This document shows, piece after piece, positions 1-6,436 of a stretch of 15,535 nucleotides of DNA. The stretch comes from WAPX01 sp964622075. Lineage in GTDB: Archaea; Halobacteriota; Archaeoglobi; Archaeoglobales; Archaeoglobaceae. Position 1 is the first letter of the stretch, and every line of letters begins with the position of its first letter. A model generated the notes under the pieces. It searched no databases and was not told the DNA's origin. It was given only the letters and a program-made list of their open reading frames with translations. Location: assembly GCA_964622075.1 (NCBI GenBank), contig CAZUMR010000076.1, forward strand, positions 1 to 15,535, in the 5' to 3' direction. Made by a program: the position numbers and the translations under genes.

Positions 1-893
1 CCCTTAACAAGTCCATGGCCGGCTATTACCTGCAAGCAGACGTCAGTCACTTTTTTCACGGTTTTTGCTGCGAAAAGCTTGCAGATAGCTGAGATCTGTG
101 TTTCCCCTCTTGACTTTATGGCCTTCTCAATCAGTGCCCGCAGAGCTTCAATCTCCGCAACACATTCGGCAAGCTGAAAGCTGATGCCCTGATACTCCAG
201 AACTGGTTTACCAAACGCCTTCCTCCTTCTGGCGTAATTAATAGCCTCTTCCAGACATCTTTCGGAAATACCAAGGGCTATTGCGGAGAAGAAAGGTCTT
301 GAAAAGTTTAATGTGTTCATCACAGCTTTTAACCCGTCAGCTTCATCCACAACCCTTGCACCTTCAAACCTGACCACGCCTATTCCGCTACCTCTGAAAG
401 ACGAGACGTTGAGTTTTCTTACGCTCACACCACTCCTTTCAACAAGGCACAGTTTCAGCTTATCCCTATCTTCGTCCACGGCAAGAACTGCAAAATCCTC
501 GGCAAGTTCTGCATTTGTTATCAGGGTTTTGACACCGTACACCTTCCCATTTCTAATTCTCGTTTTGCAAACCTTCAAATCACTCCCGGATTCCGGTTCT
601 GTGACTGCAAAAGCGTGAAGTCTTCCTGTATAATCTCCGAACTCCACAAGAACCATGGAGCTTGCAACTATGGATAGGGCGAGAGACTGATTTCTCCTTG
701 CAATTTCGACAACAGTTCTGTAAAATTCCTCTCCCTCAGGCTTCCTGCTTAGAAGGCCAAGATCTCCTGCATCTTCTATCAGCTCCCTACTCATTTCATT
801 TTTTTCGTCCATTTTGCCTGAAAGTTTTCCTGCCTTTATCAGAAACTCCTCCAGAGCTTTCGAATTTTTCATATTATCCATCTGACTATCCAT
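1..893 (-). CDS. Acyl-CoA dehydrogenase family protein, C-terminus cut by window edge
   Basis: Flavoprotein expected to desaturate an acyl-CoA thioester at the alpha-beta bond and pass electrons to an electron-transfer flavoprotein. I translated the reverse strand: it stays open for 297 codons from ATG at 893 to the window edge. TEPESGSD at residues 98-105 is the FAD/substrate-loop signature (TEPxxGSD) of the family, followed by VYGVKTLITNAELAEDFAVLA, then FRGSGIGVVRFEG and YARRRKAFGKPVLEYQGISFQLAE, the typical middle and C-terminal helical core. The part before TEP is roughly 20-30 residues shorter than in common members. The catalytic glutamate region lies off the window, so activity cannot be judged. 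A GAGGTG ribosome-binding site sits 6 nt before the ATG and supports this start. It is 17 bp behind the winged-helix gene and probably cotranscribed with it. The substrate is unknown; fatty-acid or aromatic-acid breakdown is an inference. Confidence 0.88.
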   Translation of the reverse strand, partial: MDSQMDNMKNSKALEEFLIKAGKLSGKMDEKNEMSRELIEDAGDLGLLSRKPEGEEFYRTVVEIARRNQSLALSIVASSMVLVEFGDYTGRLHAFAVTEPESGSDLKVCKTRIRNGKVYGVKTLITNAELAEDFAVLAVDEDRDKLKLCLVERSGVSVRKLNVSSFRGSGIGVVRFEGARVVDEADGLKAVMNTLNFSRPFFSAIALGISERCLEEAINYARRRKAFGKPVLEYQGISFQLAECVAEIEALRALIEKAIKSRGETQISAICKLFAAKTVKKVTDVCLQVIAGHGLVK

Positions 894-910
894 TTGAACA
901 CCTCACGAAT

Positions 911-1354
911 TCACAGCGTCTCTGGATCGTGTCCGAGCATTACAGTCCACCACCATCTTGCCATGTCAACGAGGTCTCTGCTGAACACCCCTGATAGCCT
1001 GTATTCTCCGTTTCTGACGGCAATCATCCCAGCACCAATCAGCCTGTTTCTCATTGAGTAGAAAGAAGATTTTGCCATTTCAAGTTCTTTCATTACCTTC
1101 TCCCATTCCTCCACCTTTAGCGGATTTCCGGACTTTTGCCTTTCATCTATGAGTGTTATAAACCGGATGGCCTTCATGGCGAGCTCCTCGTTTCTGAATA
1201 ACCTTCTCATCAGCTCAAGAAACGGGTTTTTTGACTGGGTAATTCTTGCATTCGATGCAGACCTGACTATTATCGAGGCTGAAGTTTTTGGAGCCTCCTT
1301 CACCTTCATGATCTGGAACACCTTACAGAGGTTATTTAAATTGGCGCTCATCAT
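911..1354 (-). CDS. Winged-helix-like small protein, probable DNA-binding regulator
   Basis: A 147-residue protein with no family I can name. Residues about 60-135 read as a winged helix: a helix (ELAMKAIRFITLIDERQ), a second (EEWEKVMKELEM), a recognition-like helix (KSSFYSMRNRLIGAGMI) and a beta wing (VRNGEYRLSGVFSRDLVDM). The C-terminus has a WWW cluster. No signal peptide or membrane segment is visible. It is transcribed leftward into the acyl-CoA dehydrogenase gene and divergently from the cytochrome pair, with a 17-bp tandem repeat bearing a palindromic core directly before its start codon. That position suggests that it, or another regulator, controls both directions; this is inference. 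The start could be either of two consecutive ATGs (1354 or 1351). It could instead be a non-regulatory helical protein. Confidence 0.7.
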   Translation of the reverse strand: MMSANLNNLCKVFQIMKVKEAPKTSASIIVRSASNARITQSKNPFLELMRRLFRNEELAMKAIRFITLIDERQKSGNPLKVEEWEKVMKELEMAKSSFYSMRNRLIGAGMIAVRNGEYRLSGVFSRDLVDMARWWWTVMLGHDPETL

Positions 1355-1356
1355 TA

Positions 1357-1390
1357 CGTGACATCACACTCATCGTGACATCACACTCAT
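1357..1390. repeat. Perfect 17-bp tandem direct repeat with palindromic core, candidate operator
   Basis: The unit CGTGACATCACACTCAT occurs twice head to tail (1357-1373 and 1374-1390) with no mismatch. Each unit contains GTGA-CA-TCAC, an inverted repeat with a 2-bp centre, so there are two dyad sites 17 bp apart, roughly one and a half helical turns. It lies between the divergent winged-helix gene (start 1354) and the cytochrome gene (start 1439), downstream of the AT-rich TATA region as seen by the winged-helix gene. Two dyads near a start codon are what a dimeric repressor would bind. Function is inferred from position and symmetry. Confidence 0.6.
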
Positions 1391-1399
1391 GCAAAACCA

Positions 1400-1416
1400 G
1401 AAAAAATTAAATTAAA
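1400..1416 (+). promoter_or_regulatory. TATA-like element for the cytochrome operon
   Basis: An AT-only run (AAAAAATTAAATTAAAT) ends about 23 bp before ATG 1439. That spacing fits archaeal TATA boxes of leaderless transcripts and is the main reason for choosing ATG 1439 over the in-frame GTG at 1418. The same AT run could serve the divergent winged-helix gene. Confidence 0.5.
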
Positions 1417-1438
1417 TGTGCTGCAGAGTGTCTATATC

Positions 1439-2125
1439 ATGGGTAACGCTGCAAAAGTAGTTCTGCTGCTCATCGTAATATTTGCGATATCAACCCTTGT
1501 AATGCCACAGACAGTCTCCCTTTTCGCCGGGCAGCACTGGTGGTATAATGTTAGCGGAACAGGCAATCAGATTCCATGTCAGAAATGCCACGCAGATGTT
1601 TATGAGGAGCTCAAGGACAGCTACCACAGCGGTATGGGCTGTGCCTGTCACAGGGCAAACCTGAGTGTAACTTACGCTGAAGTTAATGGAAGTGTTACGA
1701 ACTATCAGCCCGGCAAGCAGGCTCACGCGGCAACTACAGTTGCCTGCATGCTCTGTCACCAGCTTAATGCTTCCTTAAACAGCACAAATCCCGGGCCTTT
1801 TGCCGGAACATTCAATGTAACTGCTTTTGGAGTCTCATCGCACTACAGGTATTCCAACTCAACTTTTACTGGATTGTGTTCAGCTCACAACTCATTCGTT
1901 GCGAATGCAATAAAGAACAACACTTTGAGAGACTCCACTGAGGCGTGTGTGGCCTGCCACATGAAGGTGAACATAACAATACACTTCCACGTTATGAGAG
2001 GAATTAATCTTACAACCCAGCATGTAGTACTCGGGTATTACTCTTTAACAGGATTAAATGAATCGTACATCAATGTTACCTCCAACACCTTCACGTACAC
2101 AAATGTTACGGAGGTGAAACAATGA
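1439..2125 (+). CDS. Small multiheme c-type cytochrome (three CXXCH plus one CXCH), extracellular, membrane-anchored
   Basis: A 228-residue exported protein with one N-terminal hydrophobic segment (residues 6-22) that can be a signal peptide or anchor. Covalent heme motifs: CQKCH 47-51, CMLCH 103-107, CVACH 170-174, plus an atypical CACH at 68-71 where the paralogue downstream has CETCH. Extra histidines (for example SYHS, QAHAA, FGVSSH, LCSAH, HFH) could be distal ligands. I count 13 N-X-S/T sequons, so the mature protein is probably heavily N-glycosylated and outside the membrane. Its whole length aligns by eye with residues 1-210 of the next protein. Stop and next start overlap as ATGA, so the two are translationally coupled. 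Role: electron transfer at the cell surface, perhaps as a conduit or filament subunit; this is inferred. An alternative start is GTG 1418. Confidence 0.9.
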   Translation: MGNAAKVVLLLIVIFAISTLVMPQTVSLFAGQHWWYNVSGTGNQIPCQKCHADVYEELKDSYHSGMGCACHRANLSVTYAEVNGSVTNYQPGKQAHAATTVACMLCHQLNASLNSTNPGPFAGTFNVTAFGVSSHYRYSNSTFTGLCSAHNSFVANAIKNNTLRDSTEACVACHMKVNITIHFHVMRGINLTTQHVVLGYYSLTGLNESYINVTSNTFTYTNVTEVKQ

Positions 2126-3426
2126 ACGCGAAAGTAGCTCCTGTAGCTCTCATCGCAACAGCAATAACAGCAATCTTCCTCCTATACTCACCCCACACAG
2201 CCACACTCTTCGTAGGAACTCACTCAACATACAACTTCTCAACAAACCCTGTCACAGGAGTGATAAACATAACAACACCAAACGGCCAGACGGAGTACTG
2301 CAAGCTGTGCCACTACCACATATGGGAAGAATTGTACTCAAATCCTAACTCTCCTCACTACGACCTCAGCTGTGAAACCTGTCACAGATTCAACGGCACG
2401 GGAGTGAGATTTGCAGTTATAAACTCAACACCTCACCCCGGCATACAGGCTCATGCTGCCTATGTGCCAAGCTGTCTGGACTGTCATGGCGGTAATGGAA
2501 GGTGGGTTGTTAACAGGTTTGGTGTTAAAGTTCACGCCCCTCCAGCCCCAGCTTTTAACGATACAGTTACAGTCAACCACCACAACGTTACAGTAATTTC
2601 ATCAATCCCTTACTTCGCAGCCCACAGGGCACTTGTCGTTTACTTTGAGAATAAGGGTGATGAGAATCTTGCATGCCTCCTTTGCCATACGAACATTTCA
2701 AAGCACATGGTTTTCAGTTATCAGTATGCTTTGAGCTATAACCTGAGTCTGTGGGGTTTCCTTGACGTGACACCCCATGGTGTCAGGAATGTGAGCATCA
2801 ACATTACTCCAAATGCTACCTTCAACGGTATGCACGAATTCCTACCTTTAAAGGACATAAACTGCTCTTCATGTCATGAGAATATTTACCTTGGTCTGAT
2901 AAACGGAACTCACGCTCCAATCTATTACGATCCGTTTTACTGGGGAACTGTAAATCTATGGGGTAACCCGAGATATCACGCTTTAGCAGCCTATGGAACG
3001 GCAGTGAACACATCGTGGATAAACAACTCCTACTGTGATGAATGCCACAACCTCTACCGCTACGCTACAGTTGACAACCCATCGGCCAACCTGACGTATA
3101 ACCTGTTACCTGCTGCAATTGAGATAAACTCAACGAAGATACACTGTGCAGAGAAAGTTTCATGTCTGACATGTCACGGTTACGGGAAACCGTACGATCC
3201 ATACTATCCGATATATTACAACCAGACAAAAACATCATCAGCCTTGGGGCATGAGTATCTGCTAAATCAAACAGCAAACTACACAAGAATGTACCACGGC
3301 GACATATGCATGGCATGTCATGAAGCAGCCGTTCATGCTGTAATTGGGTGCAGCTGGTGCCACGTCAAGGGAGACATTGGTTTCAATATAACTTCTGAAC
3401 CCAGTGGGAGCGATACGGTTATTTAA
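2122..3426 (+). CDS. Nine-heme c-type cytochrome, extracellular, membrane-anchored
   Basis: A 434-residue protein with nine CXXCH heme-binding motifs at residues 60, 84, 118, 185, 248, 305, 348, 396 and 410. An N-terminal hydrophobic segment (about 5-22) serves for export and possibly anchoring; no C-terminal membrane helix is seen. About 21 N-X-S/T sequons and many Tyr, Asn and Thr residues indicate a glycosylated surface protein. The first four motifs and spacing (GIQAHAAYVPSCLDCH, RFGVKVH, YFAAHRALVV, ENLACLLCH) match the smaller upstream cytochrome, so this is that module plus a five-heme extension. CXXCH followed by an aromatic helix and a later His recurs (CKLCHYHIWEEL, CSSCHENIYLGL), which suggests internal duplication. 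It overlaps the upstream gene by 4 bp. The likely job is passing electrons between quinol oxidation and an external acceptor such as a metal oxide or a partner enzyme; the partner is not in this window. Confidence 0.92.
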   Translation: MNAKVAPVALIATAITAIFLLYSPHTATLFVGTHSTYNFSTNPVTGVINITTPNGQTEYCKLCHYHIWEELYSNPNSPHYDLSCETCHRFNGTGVRFAVINSTPHPGIQAHAAYVPSCLDCHGGNGRWVVNRFGVKVHAPPAPAFNDTVTVNHHNVTVISSIPYFAAHRALVVYFENKGDENLACLLCHTNISKHMVFSYQYALSYNLSLWGFLDVTPHGVRNVSINITPNATFNGMHEFLPLKDINCSSCHENIYLGLINGTHAPIYYDPFYWGTVNLWGNPRYHALAAYGTAVNTSWINNSYCDECHNLYRYATVDNPSANLTYNLLPAAIEINSTKIHCAEKVSCLTCHGYGKPYDPYYPIYYNQTKTSSALGHEYLLNQTANYTRMYHGDICMACHEAAVHAVIGCSWCHVKGDIGFNITSEPSGSDTVI

Positions 3427-3428
3427 AG
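3418..3428 (+). promoter_or_regulatory. TATA box of fibrillarin gene overlapping the cytochrome stop codon
   Basis: GTTATTTAAAG contains a good archaeal TATA element. Its centre is about 26 bp before ATG 3450, fitting a leaderless fibrillarin mRNA. The TAA of the element is also the stop codon (3424-3426) of the nine-heme cytochrome. Confidence 0.6.
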
Positions 3429-3449
3429 TTCCCAGAGTTGGGCCAGAAT

Positions 3450-4118
3450 ATGGTAGAAACAATGAAGAAAGTGAAAAAGCTAACACACAACGTTTTCCTG
3501 CTTTCAGGAATTAAAAATGAAGACAGAACCATAATAGCCACCAGAAGTCCGTATCCTCCACATTACGGCGAGAGAAAGCTGGGGGAGTATAGAGAGTGGA
3601 TCCCTTCAAGAAGTAAGCTTGCATCAATGCTCCTCTCCTATCACTTCGAAATTAAGCCGGAATGGAAGTGCCTCTACCTTGGTGCTGCGAGTGGCACTAC
3701 TGTCAGCCACCTCTCTGACATACTCGATAAAGGAATAATCTACGCTGTGGAGTACTCTGCAAAACCTTTTTTAAAGCTTTTAGAGCTTGCTGAGGAGAGA
3801 AGAAACATTGTACCACTTCTCAAGGACGCATCAAAACCGGAAAGTTACTCCGGGATAGTTGAACCAGTTGACTTCCTGTATCAGGATGTATCTCAGAAAA
3901 ATCAGGTAGAAATATTTCTGAAAAACATAGATTTCTTCCTAAAGAAAGGTGGTGAGGCCTTGCTTATGGTAAAGGCAAGGAGCATAGACTCCACAGCTAA
4001 GCCTGAGGATGTATTCAGAAGTGTGCTGAAAGAGCTTGAAAAGGAAAATCTTGAAGTAATCAAAAGCGGCGAGCTAAGGCATCACAGAGACCATATATTT
4101 GTTCATGTAAGGTTCTAA
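3450..4118 (+). CDS. flpA: Fibrillarin-like rRNA/tRNA 2'-O-methyltransferase
   Basis: Catalytic subunit of archaeal C/D-box sRNPs, transferring methyl from S-adenosylmethionine to ribose 2'-OH at sites chosen by guide RNA, with Nop5 and L7Ae as partners. About 222 residues, the usual archaeal length. Visible motifs: WIPSRSKLASML before the fold; SAM loop LYLGAASGTTVSHL; YAVEYS with the acidic SAM ligand; LKDASKPESY; the catalytic-site strand VDFLYQDVSQKNQ; and LLMVKARSID. ATG 3450 is chosen because the TATA box lies about 26 bp upstream; TTG 3438 and ATG 3462 are alternatives. All 12 Arg codons are AGA/AGG. The nop5 gene that usually neighbours flpA is not here: cytochromes lie upstream and a Sir2-like gene downstream. 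Confidence 0.95.
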   Translation: MVETMKKVKKLTHNVFLLSGIKNEDRTIIATRSPYPPHYGERKLGEYREWIPSRSKLASMLLSYHFEIKPEWKCLYLGAASGTTVSHLSDILDKGIIYAVEYSAKPFLKLLELAEERRNIVPLLKDASKPESYSGIVEPVDFLYQDVSQKNQVEIFLKNIDFFLKKGGEALLMVKARSIDSTAKPEDVFRSVLKELEKENLEVIKSGELRHHRDHIFVHVRF

Positions 4119-4127
4119 CTGGTAACA

Positions 4128-4137
4128 CCTTTTTCTC
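4128..4137 (+). terminator. Possible T-rich terminator after fibrillarin
   Basis: A short T-run (CCTTTTTCTC) lies 10-18 bp after the fibrillarin stop, with no strong hairpin. Archaeal termination often needs only a T-tract, so this is plausible but weak. Confidence 0.3.
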
Positions 4138-4220
4138 CGGGCTTAAGGAGTAGTACTGAATCGTTATCAAGTTTCAGGTTTTAACAAGGATATGATGAGG
4201 TTTGTCGGCCCGTATCTCGA

Positions 4221-4229
4221 TTATATAAG
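4221..4229 (+). promoter_or_regulatory. TATA box of the Sir2-like/winged-helix operon
   Basis: TTATATAAG is centred about 40 bp before the TTG start at 4265, predicting a transcript start near 4250 and a leader of about 15 nt. No clear Shine-Dalgarno sequence is present; the nearest purine run (AAAGGCG) is rather far from the start. Confidence 0.5.
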
Positions 4230-4264
4230 CTTTGTAAAAGGGTAAAAGGCGAAAAATTTAAGTT

Positions 4265-5266
4265 TTGAAAATCGTCTTTTTGAACGTGACCGCTGATAGT
4301 CTCGAGGTGCTCCGGCTCGCACTTAAGCAACTGTCGGCAAGAATAGAGGACGTTAAATTGGCTTTGCGTGAAGCAAGAGTCGATTCATCTGTGGAGAGGT
4401 TGGCAGAGTGTATGGAAAGTTCTACATGCACAGTCCTTCTTGGCGGACGGGGCATGTCCGTTGAGCCGCAGCAGCTCGCTCCGCAGATTGCAGAGTCTTT
4501 AGGCTACCGATCTGATATGAATGGAGATGTACTGGAGTTTATATCCAGCCATGGCGGTAGCGACGAGTATGTCAGACAGCTTACGGATGTGGAAAATACC
4601 CAGCTACCAAAGAGAGAACACTTTGCCGTAGGACTCATGGCAAAAAGACGGTTCCTGTCATGCTATGTAACTACGAATTACACAAACGAAATAGAAAAAG
4701 TGTGTGCCCTTATGGACATCCCATTCACGAAGTCTGTATCAAATAATGCAGTTTTCAGGGTGCTTCATGTCAACGGGGATATGAGAGCAATAATCTGCGA
4801 GAACTGTGGAAGAGTGGAGTACATACCTACCATACTTTCTCCTAGAGTTGAATATGAGATAGAGTGTCATTGCGGTTGGAAGGGGTTGTACAAGGTTGCA
4901 GTGTTTCCACAAGAAGAGAGAACTGTCAAGAGTGTGTACGATGCTGCCGTTCGCCAGTTGAGAAGTGCGGACCTTGTAATTGTCTGCGGGTGGTCAGGAA
5001 GGTACGACCCAGATATCTTGAAGATTCTAAAAGGTGTTAAGGATCGGGTGTTCTGCGTTAATCCAGATAGGAGTGCTCCGGTATGTGGAGTAAGTAAGGA
5101 AGTGTTCGTCGGGGATGCCGGCAGCTTTTTTGCATCTCTTGCAAAAGCTCTTGGTTTCAAAGAAAGAGATGTAAATGTGAAACCGAAGAAGCTCCTGCTT
5201 GCATACCCAAACTGGGTTATAAAGGAGTTCCTAGAAAAGCTTCCGGAAGATCTTGCGAAGCTGTGA
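4265..5266 (+). CDS. Divergent Sir2-like (sirtuin-fold) protein with zinc ribbon
   Basis: A 333-residue protein with the order of Sir2 motifs but altered key residues. Residues 55-65 (CTVLLGGRGMS) take the place of the NAD-binding GAGxS loop; TTNYTNEIE (136-144) corresponds to TQNxDxL; VNG (169-171) stands where the catalytic His-Gly normally is; cysteines C178/C181 and C201/C203 form a zinc ribbon; CGWSG (241-245), CVNP (264-267) and VGDA (282-285) match the later NAD-site motifs. The usual catalytic His is therefore Asn, though H168 lies two residues before. Deacylase activity is doubtful; an NAD sensor, NADase or binding role is possible. About 50 residues precede the fold. The start is TTG 4265, directly after an in-frame TAA (4259-4261). 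Seven of 22 Arg codons are CGN, against none of 12 in fibrillarin next door, a sign of transfer. It is cotranscribed with the next gene. Confidence 0.75.
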   Translation: MKIVFLNVTADSLEVLRLALKQLSARIEDVKLALREARVDSSVERLAECMESSTCTVLLGGRGMSVEPQQLAPQIAESLGYRSDMNGDVLEFISSHGGSDEYVRQLTDVENTQLPKREHFAVGLMAKRRFLSCYVTTNYTNEIEKVCALMDIPFTKSVSNNAVFRVLHVNGDMRAIICENCGRVEYIPTILSPRVEYEIECHCGWKGLYKVAVFPQEERTVKSVYDAAVRQLRSADLVIVCGWSGRYDPDILKILKGVKDRVFCVNPDRSAPVCGVSKEVFVGDAGSFFASLAKALGFKERDVNVKPKKLLLAYPNWVIKEFLEKLPEDLAKL

Positions 5267-5304
5267 GCCGGGCACAAAAAGCAGGAAAAGCGGGAGGGGT
5301 TACA

Positions 5305-5315
5305 GGAGAGGTGAT
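5305..5315 (+). promoter_or_regulatory. Strong Shine-Dalgarno site that fixes a GTG start
   Basis: GGAGAGGTGAT ends 6 nt before GTG 5322 and is nearly a full match to the 16S tail. It moves the start of the winged-helix gene downstream of the longer open frame that begins at TTG 5253 and overlaps the Sir2-like gene. Confidence 0.7.
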
Positions 5316-5321
5316 GTAGGC

Positions 5322-6353
5322 GTGAAGGAAGAGGCTCCGTATGGTGTTGGGCGGACTTGTACTATGGAGAGTTACCCCGCTGTTCCATCTCTTAGAGATT
5401 TGTGGTTGCACCCTGATACGGCCGATCCCGTGGAAAGATACTTCTGGTTCAGCATAGCTTCGGAACTTATAGGTCTCCTGATAAAGAGGGCTAACAAGAA
5501 TAGATACGAGAGAATAATGAGAGAAAGATTCAGAGACTTTGTCAGGCTGAAGCTCATCTACTCGAAGGTGTATGTAGATTATGACGAGGATGAACCAATT
5601 AAATTCGTCGTAAAGGAACCAGATCACGTGAAAAGAATATCAACGAAACTTTTTGGCGAGTTTAGTAAGAGCGAGCTGAATGAGGGGTTTAAGTTCCTGA
5701 CGCCCCTACGCATGTATGTGTTTCACGTCCTTCTTACAGAGCAGAGAGTCTTCACGGCCGATCTGGCAAAGAGATTGCGCCACCATGTGACGAAGAGTCA
5801 GATCTCGGATGAACTTGTAAAGCTGAGCGATGCTGGCTACTTGAAGCAGGTTGGCATTGGACATTACAGGCTGGCAAAAACATTTCCGATCGACTTCCTT
5901 GAGAGAGTTGCAGAACTTTTCGACGAGTATGCCATGGCATTTGACCAAGACGAGGTGCAAAATGTAGAAGGGTTAATCGTACACGACGTGAGAGAAAAGG
6001 ATGTCATCAGATTTGCCATGCGCTTGTATCTGGAGGCTAGGCGCAGAAAAATCAAAGACATCGTTGAAGACATCCCGATAGTTTGCGGTGACTGGTATAT
6101 GACAGTGAAATCTGCACTTGAGCTTGCAACACTTACACGTGGGGACATCGTACAATATATGCGGCAGTATTCTTCCCCGATAGTTATTATGAATCTCAAT
6201 GGTAGGCGCAGAGTGTGTGATGCTCTCGAAGAAATCAGGAGACGGAAGTGCAGCGTACTTTTTAAGAAGGATGGTAATTCCTACACGTTCATTGATGTCA
6301 GTATGCTTAGAATACTCCCACCCACTGGATCACTCAACGTTCCAAGGTTATAG
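5322..6353 (+). CDS. Winged-helix protein partnered with the Sir2-like gene, function unknown
   Basis: A 343-residue soluble protein; I do not recognise the family. The middle (about residues 125-185) is a winged helix: PLRMYVFHVLLTEQRVF, then ADLAKRLRHHVTKSQISDELVKLSDAGYL as helix-turn-helix with recognition helix, then a wing VGIGHYRLAK. The N-terminal 120 residues are helical and charged. The C-terminal 120 residues alternate strands and helices (KDIVEDIPIVCG, VKSALELATLTRGDIVQYM, SPIVIMNLNGRRRVCDALEEIRRRKCSVLF); this loosely recalls the phospholipase-D-like effector half of TrmB-type regulators, a weak resemblance only. Start GTG 5322 is set by a strong Shine-Dalgarno site; an open frame extends up to TTG 5253. 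It lies 55 bp after the Sir2-like gene and shares its TATA box. Nine of 33 Arg codons are CGN. A T-rich terminator follows. The protein may be the regulator or DNA-targeting half of a two-gene module. Confidence 0.75.
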   Translation: MKEEAPYGVGRTCTMESYPAVPSLRDLWLHPDTADPVERYFWFSIASELIGLLIKRANKNRYERIMRERFRDFVRLKLIYSKVYVDYDEDEPIKFVVKEPDHVKRISTKLFGEFSKSELNEGFKFLTPLRMYVFHVLLTEQRVFTADLAKRLRHHVTKSQISDELVKLSDAGYLKQVGIGHYRLAKTFPIDFLERVAELFDEYAMAFDQDEVQNVEGLIVHDVREKDVIRFAMRLYLEARRRKIKDIVEDIPIVCGDWYMTVKSALELATLTRGDIVQYMRQYSSPIVIMNLNGRRRVCDALEEIRRRKCSVLFKKDGNSYTFIDVSMLRILPPTGSLNVPRL

Positions 6354-6398
6354 ATTGATGATGTAGATTGATATTATTGATATTGATGTAAGATTGAG
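6351..6398. repeat. Low-complexity ATTGAT-type repeat after the winged-helix gene
   Basis: Starting at the stop codon, the sequence repeats AGATTGAT and TTGATATT units (AGATTGATGATGT, AGATTGATATT, ATTGATATTGATG, AAGATTGAGG). It is imperfect and G/A/T-only for over 40 bp. It could be slippage-derived spacer. It is not a clear CRISPR or C/D-box RNA. Confidence 0.5.
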
Positions 6399-6436
6399 GT
6401 AGTCTAAAAAAGGAATAAGATATCTCTAAATTCAAG

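Noticed and set aside
313..994. Two plus-strand open frames over the acyl-CoA dehydrogenase gene
   Set aside because: The minus strand gives a clear acyl-CoA dehydrogenase with family motifs; the plus frames are Ser/Leu/Pro-rich shadows.
2768..2785. Perfect 7-bp inverted repeat TGACACC-CCAT-GGTGTCA
   Set aside because: Lies inside the nine-heme cytochrome coding frame, codes for ordinary residues and has no promoter nearby; likely chance.
4191..4230. ATGATGA resembling a C box downstream of fibrillarin
   Set aside because: No CTGA D box or C'/D' pair follows within a guide-RNA length; the only CTGA nearby lies upstream.
5253..5321. Upstream extension of the winged-helix gene from TTG overlapping the Sir2-like gene
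   Set aside because: The extension is a Arg/Gly/Lys-rich stretch of low coding quality, and a strong Shine-Dalgarno site points to GTG 5322.
6355..6410. Possible C/D-box guide RNA (TTGATGATG and later GATG) after the winged-helix gene
   Set aside because: No CTGA D or D' boxes at the needed spacing, and the sequence is explained by simple ATTGAT repeats.
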